Below are positions 21,019 through 31,710 of a stretch of 64,000 nt of DNA, one piece after another. Numbering within the stretch: the first letter of the stretch is position 1; every line of letters starts with the position of its first letter. The notes beneath the pieces were generated by a model. That model saw only the letters and a list, made by a program, of their open reading frames with translations. It did no database searches and was not told where the DNA came from. The position numbers and the translations under genes were made by a program. The DNA is taken from contig JBANDB010000011.1 of assembly GCA_037576215.1 (NCBI GenBank), forward strand, positions 2,108,001-2,172,000. The letters run 5' to 3'. This DNA is from Armillaria gallica (lineage: Eukaryota; Basidiomycota; Agaricomycetes; Agaricales; Physalacriaceae).

Positions 21019-21816
21019 ATGGGGACCTGGCAACCAGGAGATACCCCTGCCACCCTTCGGGTATGGGACCAGCCAGTGGCCCCAGATGACATACCCCCAG
21101 TTCCCAGCTTCACTGCTGCAGAGCTGGGAATACCAGAGGTCATCACTATTCGAGACACCGACAGCGACGACCCTGCTCCTCCATACTCCGGTGGCCCGGC
21201 CCGTGTCCTACGCCACCGTCCCCGTATACAACCGTGGGTCGTCATACCTGCAACACCCCAAGTATTTGGGCAGTTCCCCTCAGAGTCCGACACAGAGGAC
21301 TCCAACTCCCCAGGTGAGGATTTTATCACCTGCCAACAGCGGCTCGTCCGCGACCATGAGTTTAACCCCCTCTGATACAACCATGAGGGAAATGAAAGAA
21401 TCGCCGGAGATCCCTTCTACGTCGGAAGGGCAGACTTTGACTGGCCCGAACTTTCAGTCCGAGATCGAGAGATCCTCGGACCCGAACGAACCGTCGCCTG
21501 GGACCTCAGGTGGCAGAACGTGGAGTGGAGGTTCTCTTCATGCAACCGCCGTGTACAAGAACCCATGGGTTACTTCCTCGCCATGGAGCGAGGAGATGTC
21601 CTCGAAGGGACCCTTCCCCAATGACGCGATACAATCATGGCTCGTGTCTACGCAAACCGGGACTGGGATTTCTTCCCCCCAGCCAAAGGAAACCGACTAC
21701 GACATGTTCAGTTCTGCACCACAGACGAACAGAGGGAGTTGGAGGACGCCCTTCATCCCCTCGCGGCAAGAGAGAACAACCGCCTCCAAAACTGCCTCAC
21801 GTGGCAGACCATTTAG
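21019..21816 (+). pseudogene. Leader Trp-rich acidic protein
   Basis: Frame from ATG 21019, interrupted by TGA at 21373 and at about 21622 and ending at TAG near 21814. The protein is Trp/Asp/Glu/Pro-rich (MGTWQPGDTPATLRVWDQ, TIRDTDSDDPAPPY, FDWPELSVRDREILG, YANRDWDFFPPAKGN). It includes an APPY stretch; a PPTY word occurs in an overlapping frame near 20880. The composition is far more protein-like than the Ser/Pro-rich overlapping frame (21086-22102) that runs into gag. No known domain recognised. It lies between the membrane-segment ORFs and gag. Confidence 0.45.
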
Positions 21817-21951
21817 GGGATATCAATACCTCGAACCACTCCCCAACTCACCACCGAATTGGCGAAGGGACCCCCGATGCCCCAGCTACTGGGGCCCGAC
21901 GACCAGCAGAATAATAGCGGGGGCAGGACAAGAGGCGGAAGTGGACATGGG

Positions 21952-24528
21952 AGGTGGCGAGGAGCAAGGAGTGCTACAAGAAACGACGGAGCAACGAATG
22001 GAGCGCCTCAAAGCACAGTACGCGCAACTTCGAGACAAGAACACCCAGCTACAAGAGGATTTAGCCAATGTGCGACAAGAACCACGAGCACCCCGCCCAT
22101 GACGACCTGGTCCAGACCCAGACCAGTACTCGATACCTCGCCCTCCAACGGGTAACGGACCACCACCACATGGGCCACTAGGGCCCTGGAACGCCGCTCA
22201 CCCCCCTGCGATGACGGGGGTGAAACTGATCCTCCTCAACCCACCAAGGAAGTTTGAAGGAAAACATGACGACATCGAATGATTCCTCAGGGACTGCCAC
22301 ACCTACTTTGCAGTCTTTCGGAATCACTTCCAGGGAATCCCCTCCCTGATGATCCCCTTCCTCTGCTCATTCCTGGAAGGCGACGCCGAAGACTGGTGGG
22401 TGCACCGAAGAGGGGACTTCCTCTATGTCCCAGCCGAGGTCGGATTTGGCACAACACTGGAGGAAATCCAAGATTATGATGCCGGTCCTCGATACCGCTT
22501 CCTGTGGTTTGAGGAGTTTGAGGAGCAGTTCAGGGAGCAGTTCTGTGACCCCGCGATCAAACTCATCCACGAGCAACGAATGGAGGAGATCAAGATGGGC
22601 GGTGACCCCGCCCATGTCTTCTTCCAGAGGCTTGAACGAGAGGCCAAGCTGGCCAACAAGCTCCACGACCAGACTGCCGACAGGCCCCTCGTCAGGGCTG
22701 TGCACAGGGGAATCCCAAGTGCCTATGCCCGAATCATCGCTGACATCGGGTATGGAATTCCCCAGAACTACGAAGAGTGGAAATGGCACTGATGAGCCTT
22801 CAGGCTCTGTGCGCTCTGAAATCGTGGACACCACTTACAATTTATTGCCTATCTCCCTTACGTGGCCTTTCACTAAACCAAAGGTTGCAAGTCCAGCACA
22901 GGTCGAATCATATTAAATCTCCCACTCCACGCGAACTTTCACTCCGATATCTATGAGTCATTGTGCCTTCAGGCACATTGATTGCCAATCCTTCTGCAGT
23001 AAATTAGACGCGCATCATTATTCTAGGCCTTTGCACGTGGACAGAGCCATACGGTCACGCGGTTTAACTACGCGAAGGCTATGCATAGCTACGGATTCTC
23101 AAGAGGCCATATGGATACTCCTTTACAGCTTAGAAATATAGTAGAGATTAGTGAGCCATTAACTGTGGCTGAGTAAGTAGTAAGTAAATTAGTAAACCTT
23201 CTGTAGCTTTATTAGGCTACGCGAACTTTTTAATAAGCATGCATAGTAGAGTAGCACACGGTATAGTGAACTACGATTATAAATAGTTCGCTACGCTCAC
23301 AAATCATGTACTGCGGTTATCAAGCCAAGGTAAAAGTTCGCTTACTTAGCAAGTACAACTCTGTAGTATAAAAACCGATGGACTGTAGATAGAGGAGGAC
23401 AGTTCTCCATAGAGGATACATACACCACACATACCACCCAATACACGCAAATTAAAGTTAATATCTCTATGTTCTTAAGAGATATAACACTTTGCGAAGT
23501 TTTCTCTAAACTCGCTAGCTACCAAGTGTTAAATAACTTGATTCACGTCCTCTTGTCCAAAACACAAGCAAGGGTATTATATAAAGACTACCTTGTTTGT
23601 CATCCTCCTGTCATAAATTCGCATACCTGAAGACTTCAAAGGGTAATCCATAGCTAGGGTTCTGAACTTTAGTCTCTAACACCAACAGCATACTGTTCCT
23701 ATAAGTTAGGAACAATACTAATTCGAGTTTCTCTAGATAAGCCAGCTCCATCTCTGCGTTTCTCTAAAAGAAAGCACGTGAGCATAGGAAAATATCTTCT
23801 ACCGGAACCGTAGCCAGGAATCCGACACCAAATAGTTCGCGCTACATCTAGGTCGCCTCCGCTCAGCATACACCCACGTTTACGCACCTTTTCCCTTCCA
23901 GGAAAGTTCGCGTACATACCTTGAGCCTCTGAACAGCCTTCAGAGAATCATAACAAAGCGTAGCAACACGCCGCTACACCACCAGGAAGCTACAGTCACC
24001 GCATGGAGGTGCAAGACTAGACTTGCTAGAACCTGCCTTCAGATTCTGTGCTTGACTACACTCGCCGTTACAGGTCTTGTGTTTTCTGCCTGCAGGAGTC
24101 TTTAGGTTCATCAGCGCATCATCCAGATGTACGAAGAACGCACAAAGCAATGGGTCTTCACGGAGACTCAAGGATCCCTCGAACCACGGCGCCCTGATCA
24201 GAACCGAAGGCCACCCCTGAACCAAAAGCAGATTACCACCCCCAGCACACAGAAGGCAAGCGCAGGGGGCGCGACAAGTTTCTCTGTGGCCAAGCCGGCC
24301 CTGAAGAGAGACACGGGCGGATGATGGACGACCCTGACCGGTGCTGATGCCCACATGCAGGTCAACCATGCCCAATATATGAAGGAAGGGCTCTGCTTCC
24401 GATGTGGAGGAAAGGGCCACCTCTCGAAGGATTGCAAGGAACCGCGACGAGAGGTACGAGCAGTAACGCAGGGGACAGAAGAGGTTCCCCTCGTGGCAGA
24501 AATGAAGATAGAGGAGGTAAAAGATTAG
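21952..24528 (+). pseudogene. gag of Gypsy element 1 (split by insertion)
   Basis: Structural polyprotein. A coiled coil (ERLKAQYAQLRDKNTQLQED) is followed by a Pro-rich linker and a retrotransposon gag domain (FLRDCHTYFAVFRNHFQGIP, later EEFEEQFREQFCDPA and PQNYEEWKWH). The gag domain is cut at 22789 by the repeat at 22790-24113, and the same protein resumes after the target copy as IIQMYEERTKQW in frame. A CCHC knuckle (CFRCGGKGHLSKDC) lies near 24390-24433. Internal stops are TGA at 22100, 22280 and 24322, where relatives usually have Arg. The frame ends at TAG 24526. The N-terminal limit is uncertain because the frame is open back to 21086; the ATG at 21952 is the first before the coiled coil. 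Confidence 0.75.
22790..24113. repeat. TGATGAGCC...TCATCA repeat, copy 3 (in gag)
   Basis: 1324-bp insertion beginning TGATGAGCCTTCAGGCTCTG and ending TTTAGGTTCATCA, flanked by GCAC (22786-22789) and GCGC (24114-24117), a 4-bp target duplication with one transition. Removing the element and one target copy rejoins gag in frame. It is a diverged member of the family at 54151 and 59368, sharing the ends, an internal TGGCCTTTCA(C/G)(T/C)AAACCAA block and a GTAGTATAAAAA promoter-like word. TG...CA ends fit a solo LTR; no coding region. Confidence 0.75.
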
Positions 24529-26816
24529 GTTGTTTGGGTTCTGATTTGCCTGCAACGACCAAGGACTTAACTGGTGCACGTTCCTATACCGTTGAACGGT
24601 CTCATTCAATTACAGACATTTTACCTACGCATTCAGCTATACCCTGATCATCCAGTACGGGATCGGTTTCTACTACACACGCGACTTCTAAAGAACAAAA
24701 AAATATCGATATGAACAATGTACGGCCTACGTGCCATGATTTGACTTCCACGCATCCAGTTACAGAATCAGTGAACTGATACGAACTTTTACGACCTAAT
24801 GATTCGACTAACGACGACCCCTTTGTAGACTGCGCCATGCCACTCAAAGGGTTGACAGAGCTGCCTGCCAGGGCACAAGCAAAGGCGATGACGAGTGTTG
24901 CTGGGCATGGGGCAGAGAGCCCCAAGGAACTCCTCCACTCGGGGAGGAGAATGCCGATGACCAATCCGGCTAAACGACTGGCAAGTAGCTCATCACGAGT
25001 GAACGCATCGATCAAAAAGGTGACCACCATATCACCACCTGACATAACAGTGAAATCTCAGCTCAGGTATTCGCTTGCGAATGTACCTGCTGAAGTTGAG
25101 ACTCGACCAGTTGGGGCAGGGCAAGAACTTTTTGTGAGCCCCAAAAAGCCCTCTCACACGACCGTGAGAGTGTCTGCGAATGCAAAGGATGACAGCTTGA
25201 CTGCATCTAACGGTTCTCAAGAAGCGGAGGTCGCGTCTGTAGGCAAAACGGAGACCACGACCGAGGACGAACTAGCAGGCTGAGTCTGCGCTGCTAAGGT
25301 GAAGAACCCTTCCTGCAACCAGTGGCAGGGCCTGCACCCACCTTGCCAGGAAATAGATCCGCTTATCAAGGCCGAAGGGAGGTTGGGGACTCCAAAAGCA
25401 ACAAGGGTCCCTATGGGAGCGCCAGCTCCCTTTATGGGCCTGGGAGTCAGCGACAAAGCTGATGAGTCCGCACGGCATGCGGCCCTAGCCGAGCCCCGTG
25501 CCCCCTTGGGGGGTGCCACTCCCCGGAGACAAGTCACCTCCAGTCCCCTACCCACGACTGGGATGGATGACCGAAGACCTGCTGGATGCGCAGCAGCCCC
25601 GACCGACAGCAAAGCCGAAAGGAAGGAAGCCGCTAGCACCCAGGCGGTAAAGAGGGGGGATTTGGTAACTCTCGTTGAGATACCCGACGAAGAGGACGAC
25701 ACCTCTTTCTGAAGATGGCTTGCCGCTGGCAGCCCGACGATGTCCCCGAAGCGACGCACTGTTCCGCTTCCGACTCCACCCGAATCACCGACACACGCCA
25801 CGAAATCTTTACCCAACGAGGGGACAGTCCCACTGACGGTAGTTGAACCTGTTAAGGTCAACGCGAAAGTGCAAGAAGTCCCCCACCGTTGGATGAAGCC
25901 TTTCAAGGTTGACTGGACGCTACAAGCCGTCCGCGAAGCATCGAGCGATAACGCTGCTCGCGCCATCCTTGCTCTATGGATACACAAGGACTGACTAGGA
26001 GAACTCAGCGACAAGTTGCTCCGAGAACTCTGAACCGAAGAACCCGAATACTCCCGCGAAAAGCTCTACGAGCTTCAGGAGGCGATCCGATATATCCGAG
26101 GTTCTGCCACAAGCGACCTCATGATCCCCGTGACAATTGAACCATGCACGGGACAAACGATCTTGAACACCAAGGTGCTGTTAGACAGCGGGTGCACCGG
26201 AAGCGCAATCAATCGCACCTATGTCGAGAAATACGAACTAGACATGAAAAAAAGCAAAGGTACCCATACCAGTGTACAATGCTGATGGAACCCGCAATAC
26301 CAGCAGAGACGTAACAGAGTTCGTCGAACTCTGTTTAACGATCGGAGAACATCGCGAATGCATCGACCTCGCAGTAACGAACTTGGGAACGAAGGATGTC
26401 TACCTCGGACATGACTGGCTGAAGTGCCACAACCCCGTCGTAAACTGGAAAACAGGAAATGTGATTTTTGGACGCTGCCAATGCGTAACCAATCACATCG
26501 AACTTCCTGATGCCGACCCCAACGACCGATGGGATGAAGAACTCAAAGAAGGAGACACCATCCTTGCTGTATGCATGGATGAAGAAATTGTCATTTGGGT
26601 CATGCATCATGTGAACAATCTAGCGGCCAAAGCCCATGCAGAAAAACCAAAACTGACCTTCGAAGAGCTGGTACCAAGCCATTACCACTCTTACCATGAC
26701 CTGTTCTCGAAAGAGAACTTCAATGAACTTCCCAAATGTAAACCATGGGATCACGCTATCAAACTCATCCTGAATGCGAAGTCGACCTTAGACTGCAAGG
26801 TCTACCCTCTGAACTG
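24529..26816 (+). pseudogene. pol N-terminal region and protease, Gypsy element 1
   Basis: The pol frame is -1 relative to gag and overlaps its end. It runs through a long Ser/Pro/Thr linker with TGA at 24645, 24777, 25281, 25710, 25992 and 26031, then reaches a retropepsin with the catalytic triplet in VLLDSGCTGSAIN (near 26175-26210). In an A7 run near 26246-26252 the frame shifts by one base. The second half of the protease (VYNADG, then KDVYLGHDWLKCHNPVVNW) is in the next frame, which stays in use to the end of pol. The linker is longer than usual for Ty3/Gypsy and no domain was recognised in it. A TGA at 26815 precedes RT. Confidence 0.75.
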
Positions 26817-28025
26817 AACCGAACAGGAACAACTCGACAAGTTCCTCAACGAAAACCTCGAGTCAGGCCGTATTCGCCCCTCGAAGTCACCCTTCACCTC
26901 CCCTTTCTTCTTCGTAAAGAAAAAGGACGGCACGCTGCGACCCGTTCAGGATTACTGAAAACTGAACGAAATGACAATCAAGAACCGATATCCACTCCCG
27001 CTGATCGGGGAGCTGATCGACAAGCTTCGTGGAGCCAAGTACTTCACCAAACTTGACATTTGTTGGAGATACAACAACGTCTGAATTCGGGAAGGCGACG
27101 AGGAGAAAGCCGCCTTCCGAATGAACCAGGGACTGTACAAACTGACAGTCATGTTTTTCAGGCTAACAAACTCGCCCGCGACCTTCCAATGGATGATGAA
27201 TGACATCTTCAGAGACCTCATAGGGGAAGGAAAGGTCATGATCTATCTAGACAACATCCTGATCTTTTCCAAGGACCTGAACGAACACCGACAAATCGTG
27301 AAGCGTGTTCTTCAACACCTTTGCGAAAACAAACTCTTCCTCAAAGCAGAAAAGTGCGAGTTTGAAGTCCTCGAAACAGAGTACCTCGGGGTCATCATCA
27401 GCGAAAACTCGATCTGAATGGACCCCGTCAAGGTCACCGGCATCGCAGAATGGCCTGCACCCCGAAAGAAGAAGGAACTCCAGTCGTTCCTTGGCTTTAC
27501 GAACTTCTACTGAAAGTTCATAAAGATGTATTCGAAGGTGGTCAAGCCCCTAACGCTACTGACAGGCAAGACCGAGTGGACTTGGGGAAAGGCCCAGCAA
27601 GACACGTTTGAGGAACTCAAGCACCGAATGGCCGAGGACGTCATCCTCACCATCCCAAATGATGACAAACCGTTCCAAGTGGAAGCCAACTCCAGCGAAG
27701 GAGCAGTAGGCGCTGTCCTCAGCCAGCAGCAGAACGGCGTATGGCGACCGGTGGCCTTCATGTCAAAGTCACTCAGTGCCACGGAAAGAAACTACGAGAT
27801 CTACGACAAAGAGCTGCTCGCAATCATGCTTGCGCTCTCAGAATGGCACCACTACCTGATGGGCGCCCAACATGATGTAGAAATCTGGATGGATCATCAA
27901 AATCTCCAGTATTTCCGACTCCCGCAGAAGCTGAACCGACGACAGGTGCGGTGGGTAACAGAGCTTGCTGAATACCACTTCAAGCTCTTCCACAAGCCCA
28001 GCGCCCAGAACGTGAAAGCCGACTT
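26817..28025 (+). pseudogene. Reverse transcriptase and RNase H, Gypsy element 1
   Basis: [30 protein letters not shown], then YLDNILIFSKDLNEH where the family has YLDDILIFS. The second active-site Asp is Asn (27253-27255, AAC from GAC). RNase H: the first conserved Asp in FQVEANSSEGAVGAVLSQ is also Asn (27688-27690); ERNYEIYDKELLAI and the distal DHQNLQYFR part remain. In-frame TGA at 26956, 27082, 27415 and 27511, where relatives have Arg (DYRKLN, NNVRI, NFYRRF). Two Asp to Asn changes and Arg to stop changes all follow C to T on one strand or the other. Enzymatically dead as read. Confidence 0.85.
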
Positions 28026-29760
28026 GCTTTCACAACGAAGCGACCATGACCAAGGAACGAAGGACAATGACGACATCGTCGTCCTGGAGGCTGCGCATTT
28101 TAGAGCATTAGTAATGCCTACAATGACGGAAACGCAGCAAACAGTCGAAGAAGCAACCCAACAAGAAGAGCTTTGGGACAACGGCATTGCAGCCTCGTTA
28201 GCTCACGAACGAGGGATCTCCTGCCAAGGCGGACTTCTCTATTACGACGGAAGAATCTACGTACCCCGCAAGAAGACGCTACGGGGCGAGATCATTTCCC
28301 AATACCACGACCACATCACCGCTGGCCATCCAGGCATCGAGAAAACGAAGGAGTTGATACTCCGCGACTACTGGTGGCCCAAGCTGAAGAAAGACATTGA
28401 AGCCTATGTAAAAGGCTGTGAAATGTGCCAAAGAACGAAGTCAGACACGCATGCGAAGGCAGCACCGCTGCACCCGAACGAAGTACCAGTCGGACCATGG
28501 ATGCACATATCTGTCGACATGGTCACTGGACTCCCCGACTCTAACGGCCACGACGCTATGCTCGTAGTCGTTGACCGATTCTCGAAGACGATCATACCAA
28601 TCGCCTGCAACACTGAACTATCAGCAGAAGGATGGGCATGCCTACTCAGAGACCATGTCTACACATGCCATGGGATGCCTCAAGTCATCATATCCGATTG
28701 AGGCCCGCAGTTCATCTCCAAGTTCATGAAAGAACTTTACTGACTGCTCGATATTACGCAGAACGCGTCAATGGCATTCCACCCGCAGATGGATGGCCAG
28801 ACTGAACGAGTCAATCAGGAGATTATCAAATACCTCTGGATATTCGTGAATCACCGACAGACCGACTGGAGCGACTGGCTGCCACTAGCAGAATTTGCTC
28901 ACAACAACCGAGTGCACAGCACAACCGGGAAGAGTCCCTTCATGGTACTCTATGGACGACACCCACACGTAATGCCAGGTGCACTCCGATCTTCCCCGCT
29001 CACCAACCCCGCTGCGGAAGACTTCGCCAAGAAAATGACTCAGATCCACACCGAAACCGAAAAAGCCCTCAATGAGGCAGCCAAATGAATGAAGAACCAG
29101 TATGACAAGCGAAGACGCAAAGCACACCCCTACCGGGTAGGTGACCACGTCTGGCTCGACGCCACGAACCTGAACCTCCCCCGACCGAAGAAGAAGCTGG
29201 ACGACAAACGAGTCGGTCCGTTCCAAATCCTTGAGAAAGCAGGTGCCAGCGCTTACAAGCTGAAGCTGCCGCCTCACTGGAAGATCCACCCCCACTTCAA
29301 CAAGAAGCTGTTGACCCCGTACACGCCACCGGCGTTCCCGAACCAGGAGTTACCACCTCCACCTCCACCCGATCTCATCGAAGATGAAGAAGAATATGAA
29401 ATCGAAGAAGTCCTTAACGCAAAGCCTAGACAAGTACATGGGCGACGAGGACAGAAATCCAGAACAATGACAGATTACTTCGTCAAGTGGAAAGGATGGA
29501 CCCGGGAACACAACTCCTGGGTACGCAAAGAAGACATGGGAAACGCACAGGAAGCCATAGAGGAATTTGAAGAATGACGCGTCGAGACCGAATCACCAAC
29601 AGAAAACAAGCGCGTTACCATGATCCTCGACTTCAAATACGAAAAGAACAACAAGGATGAGTGGGACAGATCATATCTCGCCCAATGGCTTGATGGAAAA
29701 CAGAAGTGGATCAGGAACCCAGATGTTAACATCTGGGGACACCTCATCCAAGAATATTAG
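28026..29760 (+). pseudogene. Integrase and chromodomain, Gypsy element 1
   Basis: Integrase with the HHCC zinc domain (H near TAGHPGIEKTKELILRDYWW; CEMCQRT), catalytic residues in SVDMVTG, IISD followed by TGA then GPQF, and TERVNQE. A GPF/Y-like module follows (RVGPFQILEKAGASAYKLKL), then a proline run and a chromodomain at about 29395-29577 (YFVKWKGWTREHNSWVRKED). Chromodomains target integration to marked chromatin in this clade. TGA codons at 28699, 28741, 29086 and 29575; after the last, about 60 more codons stay open to TAG 29758-29760. The Cys in DHVYTCHGMP reads Arg in the second copy at the right edge, another CpG-type change. Confidence 0.85.
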
Positions 29761-29899
29761 AACAACTCCAGGAGTGATGCTCCCAGAGAAGACGACTTTG
29801 ACGACGGATATGGCGGGGACTCACATGGAGTCTACTTCGGTAACCCGCCTGACTTCGGGGACCACATGATGGACCCTTAGACAGTCGGGACGCCTGTCT

Positions 29900-29913
29900 T
29901 AATGAGGGGGTGA
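29900..29913 (+). other. Polypurine tract of Gypsy element 1
   Basis: AATGAGGGGGTGA lies directly before the 3' LTR, as expected for plus-strand priming. The second copy (minus strand, 62878 upward) keeps the same AATGAGGGGGTAA at its LTR border. Confidence 0.7.
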
Positions 29914-30304
29914 TGTTACGATTTATTCATTTTTTCCCGCCTTGGCACCTCGGCATCTCGGCACCTCGGCATCACACACCTAAATCAAACGACTTCAACG
30001 TGACTCCTTTGACTCCTGGATACCACGCGGTCTCCATACATCGAAGCGACTGATTGACAGATGGACAAATAGATACAGACAACGAACGAACCAGTATATA
30101 AGTAGAGCAGCTCTCAGCCATGTACCCTAGCTTCGAGCTACAATCCAATTACCGGACTTATACTCTCCTCTCAAACTAGTCTAGAGCTTAAACGCGTTAT
30201 ACACCTCGCTGTAGCAAACTCCACAGTCCTATTGCCCTGCCCAAAGTGAGAGGCAGTGTCGCGTTAGAGCGCCTTGTTTGTTATTCCTGAGTCTGGCCAT
30301 AACA
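29914..30304 (+). repeat. 3' LTR of Gypsy element 1
   Basis: 391 bp, TGTTACG...CATAACA, followed by the AGCAC target copy. It retains the intact self-primer word AGCTTCGAGCTA at 30129-30140 and the TATATAAG box. Confidence 0.95.
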
Positions 30305-30309
30305 AGCAC

Positions 30310-30652
30310 AGATAGGGTGCCTTACTATCTGTGATTACTATAAGCTCAGATAGGCAGCTTTGGATGGATGGGTGGTTTGAAGACACTTGTTGATATCTGT
30401 TGCAAAACCCTGATATTGTCACCCATGGGGCAGTACATTCCAGAAATGAACAGCATAGACATTGATCAATGATTAAAATTAAGGATATTCTTTGGGGTAG
30501 TAGCAGAGAGGTGTATATGTGAAAATGTGACTGGTTGGTGGTGGACATAAGAACAAGCAGATGATGAACTGAGCATTGTCAGGCCACCACACATATCCCA
30601 TCCAAACAGGCTAGTCAAATTGTGGAACCCATTTGTCTTCTTTGTCTAGGGC
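30310..30652 (+). pseudogene. Gene remnant split by Gypsy element 1
   Basis: Right side of the interrupted host sequence. One plus-strand frame reads ALLSVITISSDRQLWMDGWF, YLLQNPDIVTHGAVHSRNEQ, then IKIKDILWGSSREVYM with single stops between. After a one-base shift it continues ADDELSIVRPPHISHPNRLV and KLWNPFVFFV to TAG near 30650. The residue usage is clearly protein-like, but I do not recognise the family. Stops are of the TGG/CGA/CAG to TGA/TAG type. Confidence 0.45.
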
Positions 30653-31267
30653 TGTTGATATACTACAGAGTGCAGGCAGGAATGGTGATTCCTTTTGCAG
30701 TGATATTCTGGGCATTGAGGCTGAGGTGACAGCTGCAGTGGTCACAATCATTATTGAATCACCTTTTGTCATCTATGAGATGATCCTGTCATTGACCATC
30801 TATAGATATCTAAGTATATCAATGTGCTGCACCACATCTATGTGTGCACCAAATTTTGGCTTTCACTCTGATGCAGCAGCTAGGTGCTATACTACAACTA
30901 CTTTCACTCACTGCTTCTCCAGTCACACTTTCCTAACATTCAAAAACAGAATTCCTGCAGAATCCACCTGGGCAACCGCCCATCCACTTCACATCCACCA
31001 AGTGATACATTGTCTGCCTAAACATATGCCATCCACCATGAAACCACCTCATTTCATGGGAATTTGACTAGCCTAGGCCCCAGGAGCTGACAGCTATCAA
31101 CCTGAAGTGCCCACACCAGCAGACAGCAGAAGGATCATCCTTGAAAGAGTGGACAAATTGGCTGACAGCAGATAGCCATATATGGCTATTCTCAAACCAG
31201 ACTGGATGAGGAAGGTGTTGCAGAGTGTGCTCAATGATGCTGGAGTAGCTCACACAGTGGATTTCAG
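30653..31267. other. No gene recognised
   Basis: AT-rich. The plus ORF 30633-31067 (144 codons) has no motif and overlaps the end of the preceding remnant in a different frame, so I treat it as chance. Confidence 0.4.
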
Positions 31268-31708
31268 TGTGACAGCTCATATCAAATACCAGCTTTGAGG
31301 ATAAATTCAGGGCTATTGGAGTGGGCAGGGGTGGAAGCAGGGAGCTGGATTCAGATCCACTACTATATAAGCATGCATAATGTACTTAGAAAGTTAGTTA
31401 ATCTCACTTGCTCAAAGCACACTAAAGGAATAAATTCCACTACTCTCCTAAGTGTATCTAGCTGCCTTCAAGCCTAGTATTGCGAGTGGATTGCTATAAA
31501 TCCTCCTTATCTCTCTCTCTCTCTTCATACAACTATTCTCCATTCAGCATCCTAAGCAGACACCTGACTACTTCTTTCTATCATATCTGCAGACAAAGCA
31601 GATTCTATCGGATCCCTTCAGAGCAGGTGGTAACTCTCCTTGCATATACAAAAGATCTTGCAGATGCAGATGTGACTTTCTCTTACCAGAGAGTTTGCTA
31701 GCCTTACA
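31268..31708 (+). repeat. Putative 5' LTR of Gypsy element 2
   Basis: Candidate LTR from TGTGACAGCTC to CCTTACA. It contains a TATATAAG box (31364-31371) and a CT microsatellite, and is followed two bases later by TGGAGCCCACCGC (31711), a tRNA-type primer site. No matching 3' LTR was found because the element is truncated near 39.19 kb, so the left border is an inference. Confidence 0.4.
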
Positions 31709-31710
31709 AG

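Larger units (their letters stand above)
19348..30304 (+). mobile_element. Ty3/Gypsy chromovirus-like element 1
   Basis: A complete LTR retrotransposon of 10,957 bp including a 1.3-kb internal insertion. The LTRs of 391 bp begin TGTTAC/TGTTAT and end ATAACA. Perfect 5-bp target duplications AGCAC lie at 19343-19347 and 30305-30309. Order: 5' LTR, self-complementary primer site, a leader of about 2 kb with small ORFs, gag with a CCHC knuckle, protease, RT, RNase H, integrase, C-terminal chromodomain, polypurine tract, 3' LTR. The order PR-RT-RH-IN plus chromodomain defines a chromovirus-type Ty3/Gypsy. It is inactive: 18 in-frame TGA codons in gag-pol, one frameshift, and loss of acidic active-site residues in RT and RNase H. 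CpG content is still higher than in the flanks, so it is a relatively recent arrival. Confidence 0.95.

Noticed and set aside
20679..21380. Minus-strand ORFs (107 and 122 codons) in the Gypsy leader
   Set aside because: Antisense shadows of the Pro/Ser-rich plus-strand frames; no independent support.
21086..22102. 338-codon plus ORF as a separate gene
   Set aside because: The last part (coiled coil) is the start of gag. The first 250 codons are Ser/Pro/Thr-rich and overlap the better Trp-rich frame, so only the C-terminal part is taken as gag.
24529..24836. A separate insertion between gag and pol
   Set aside because: AT-richer than its surroundings, but the pol frame runs straight through it with only two TGA codons, so it is part of the element.
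25217..26014. 265-codon minus-strand ORF inside pol
   Set aside because: Antisense to the pol linker in a CpG-rich stretch; low-complexity Ser/Ala content, no motif, and an LTR element is coded on the plus strand.
21952..29760. TGA used as a sense codon in this element (recoding)
   Set aside because: TGA-only stops could mean a reassigned codon, but several sit where relatives have Arg (CGA, a CpG codon), the active-site Asp codons show the matching G to A change, and LTR differences have the same signature. Decay is the simpler reading.
31497..31513. CT microsatellite as a separate feature
   Set aside because: Only about 14 bases, inside the putative LTR; mentioned there.
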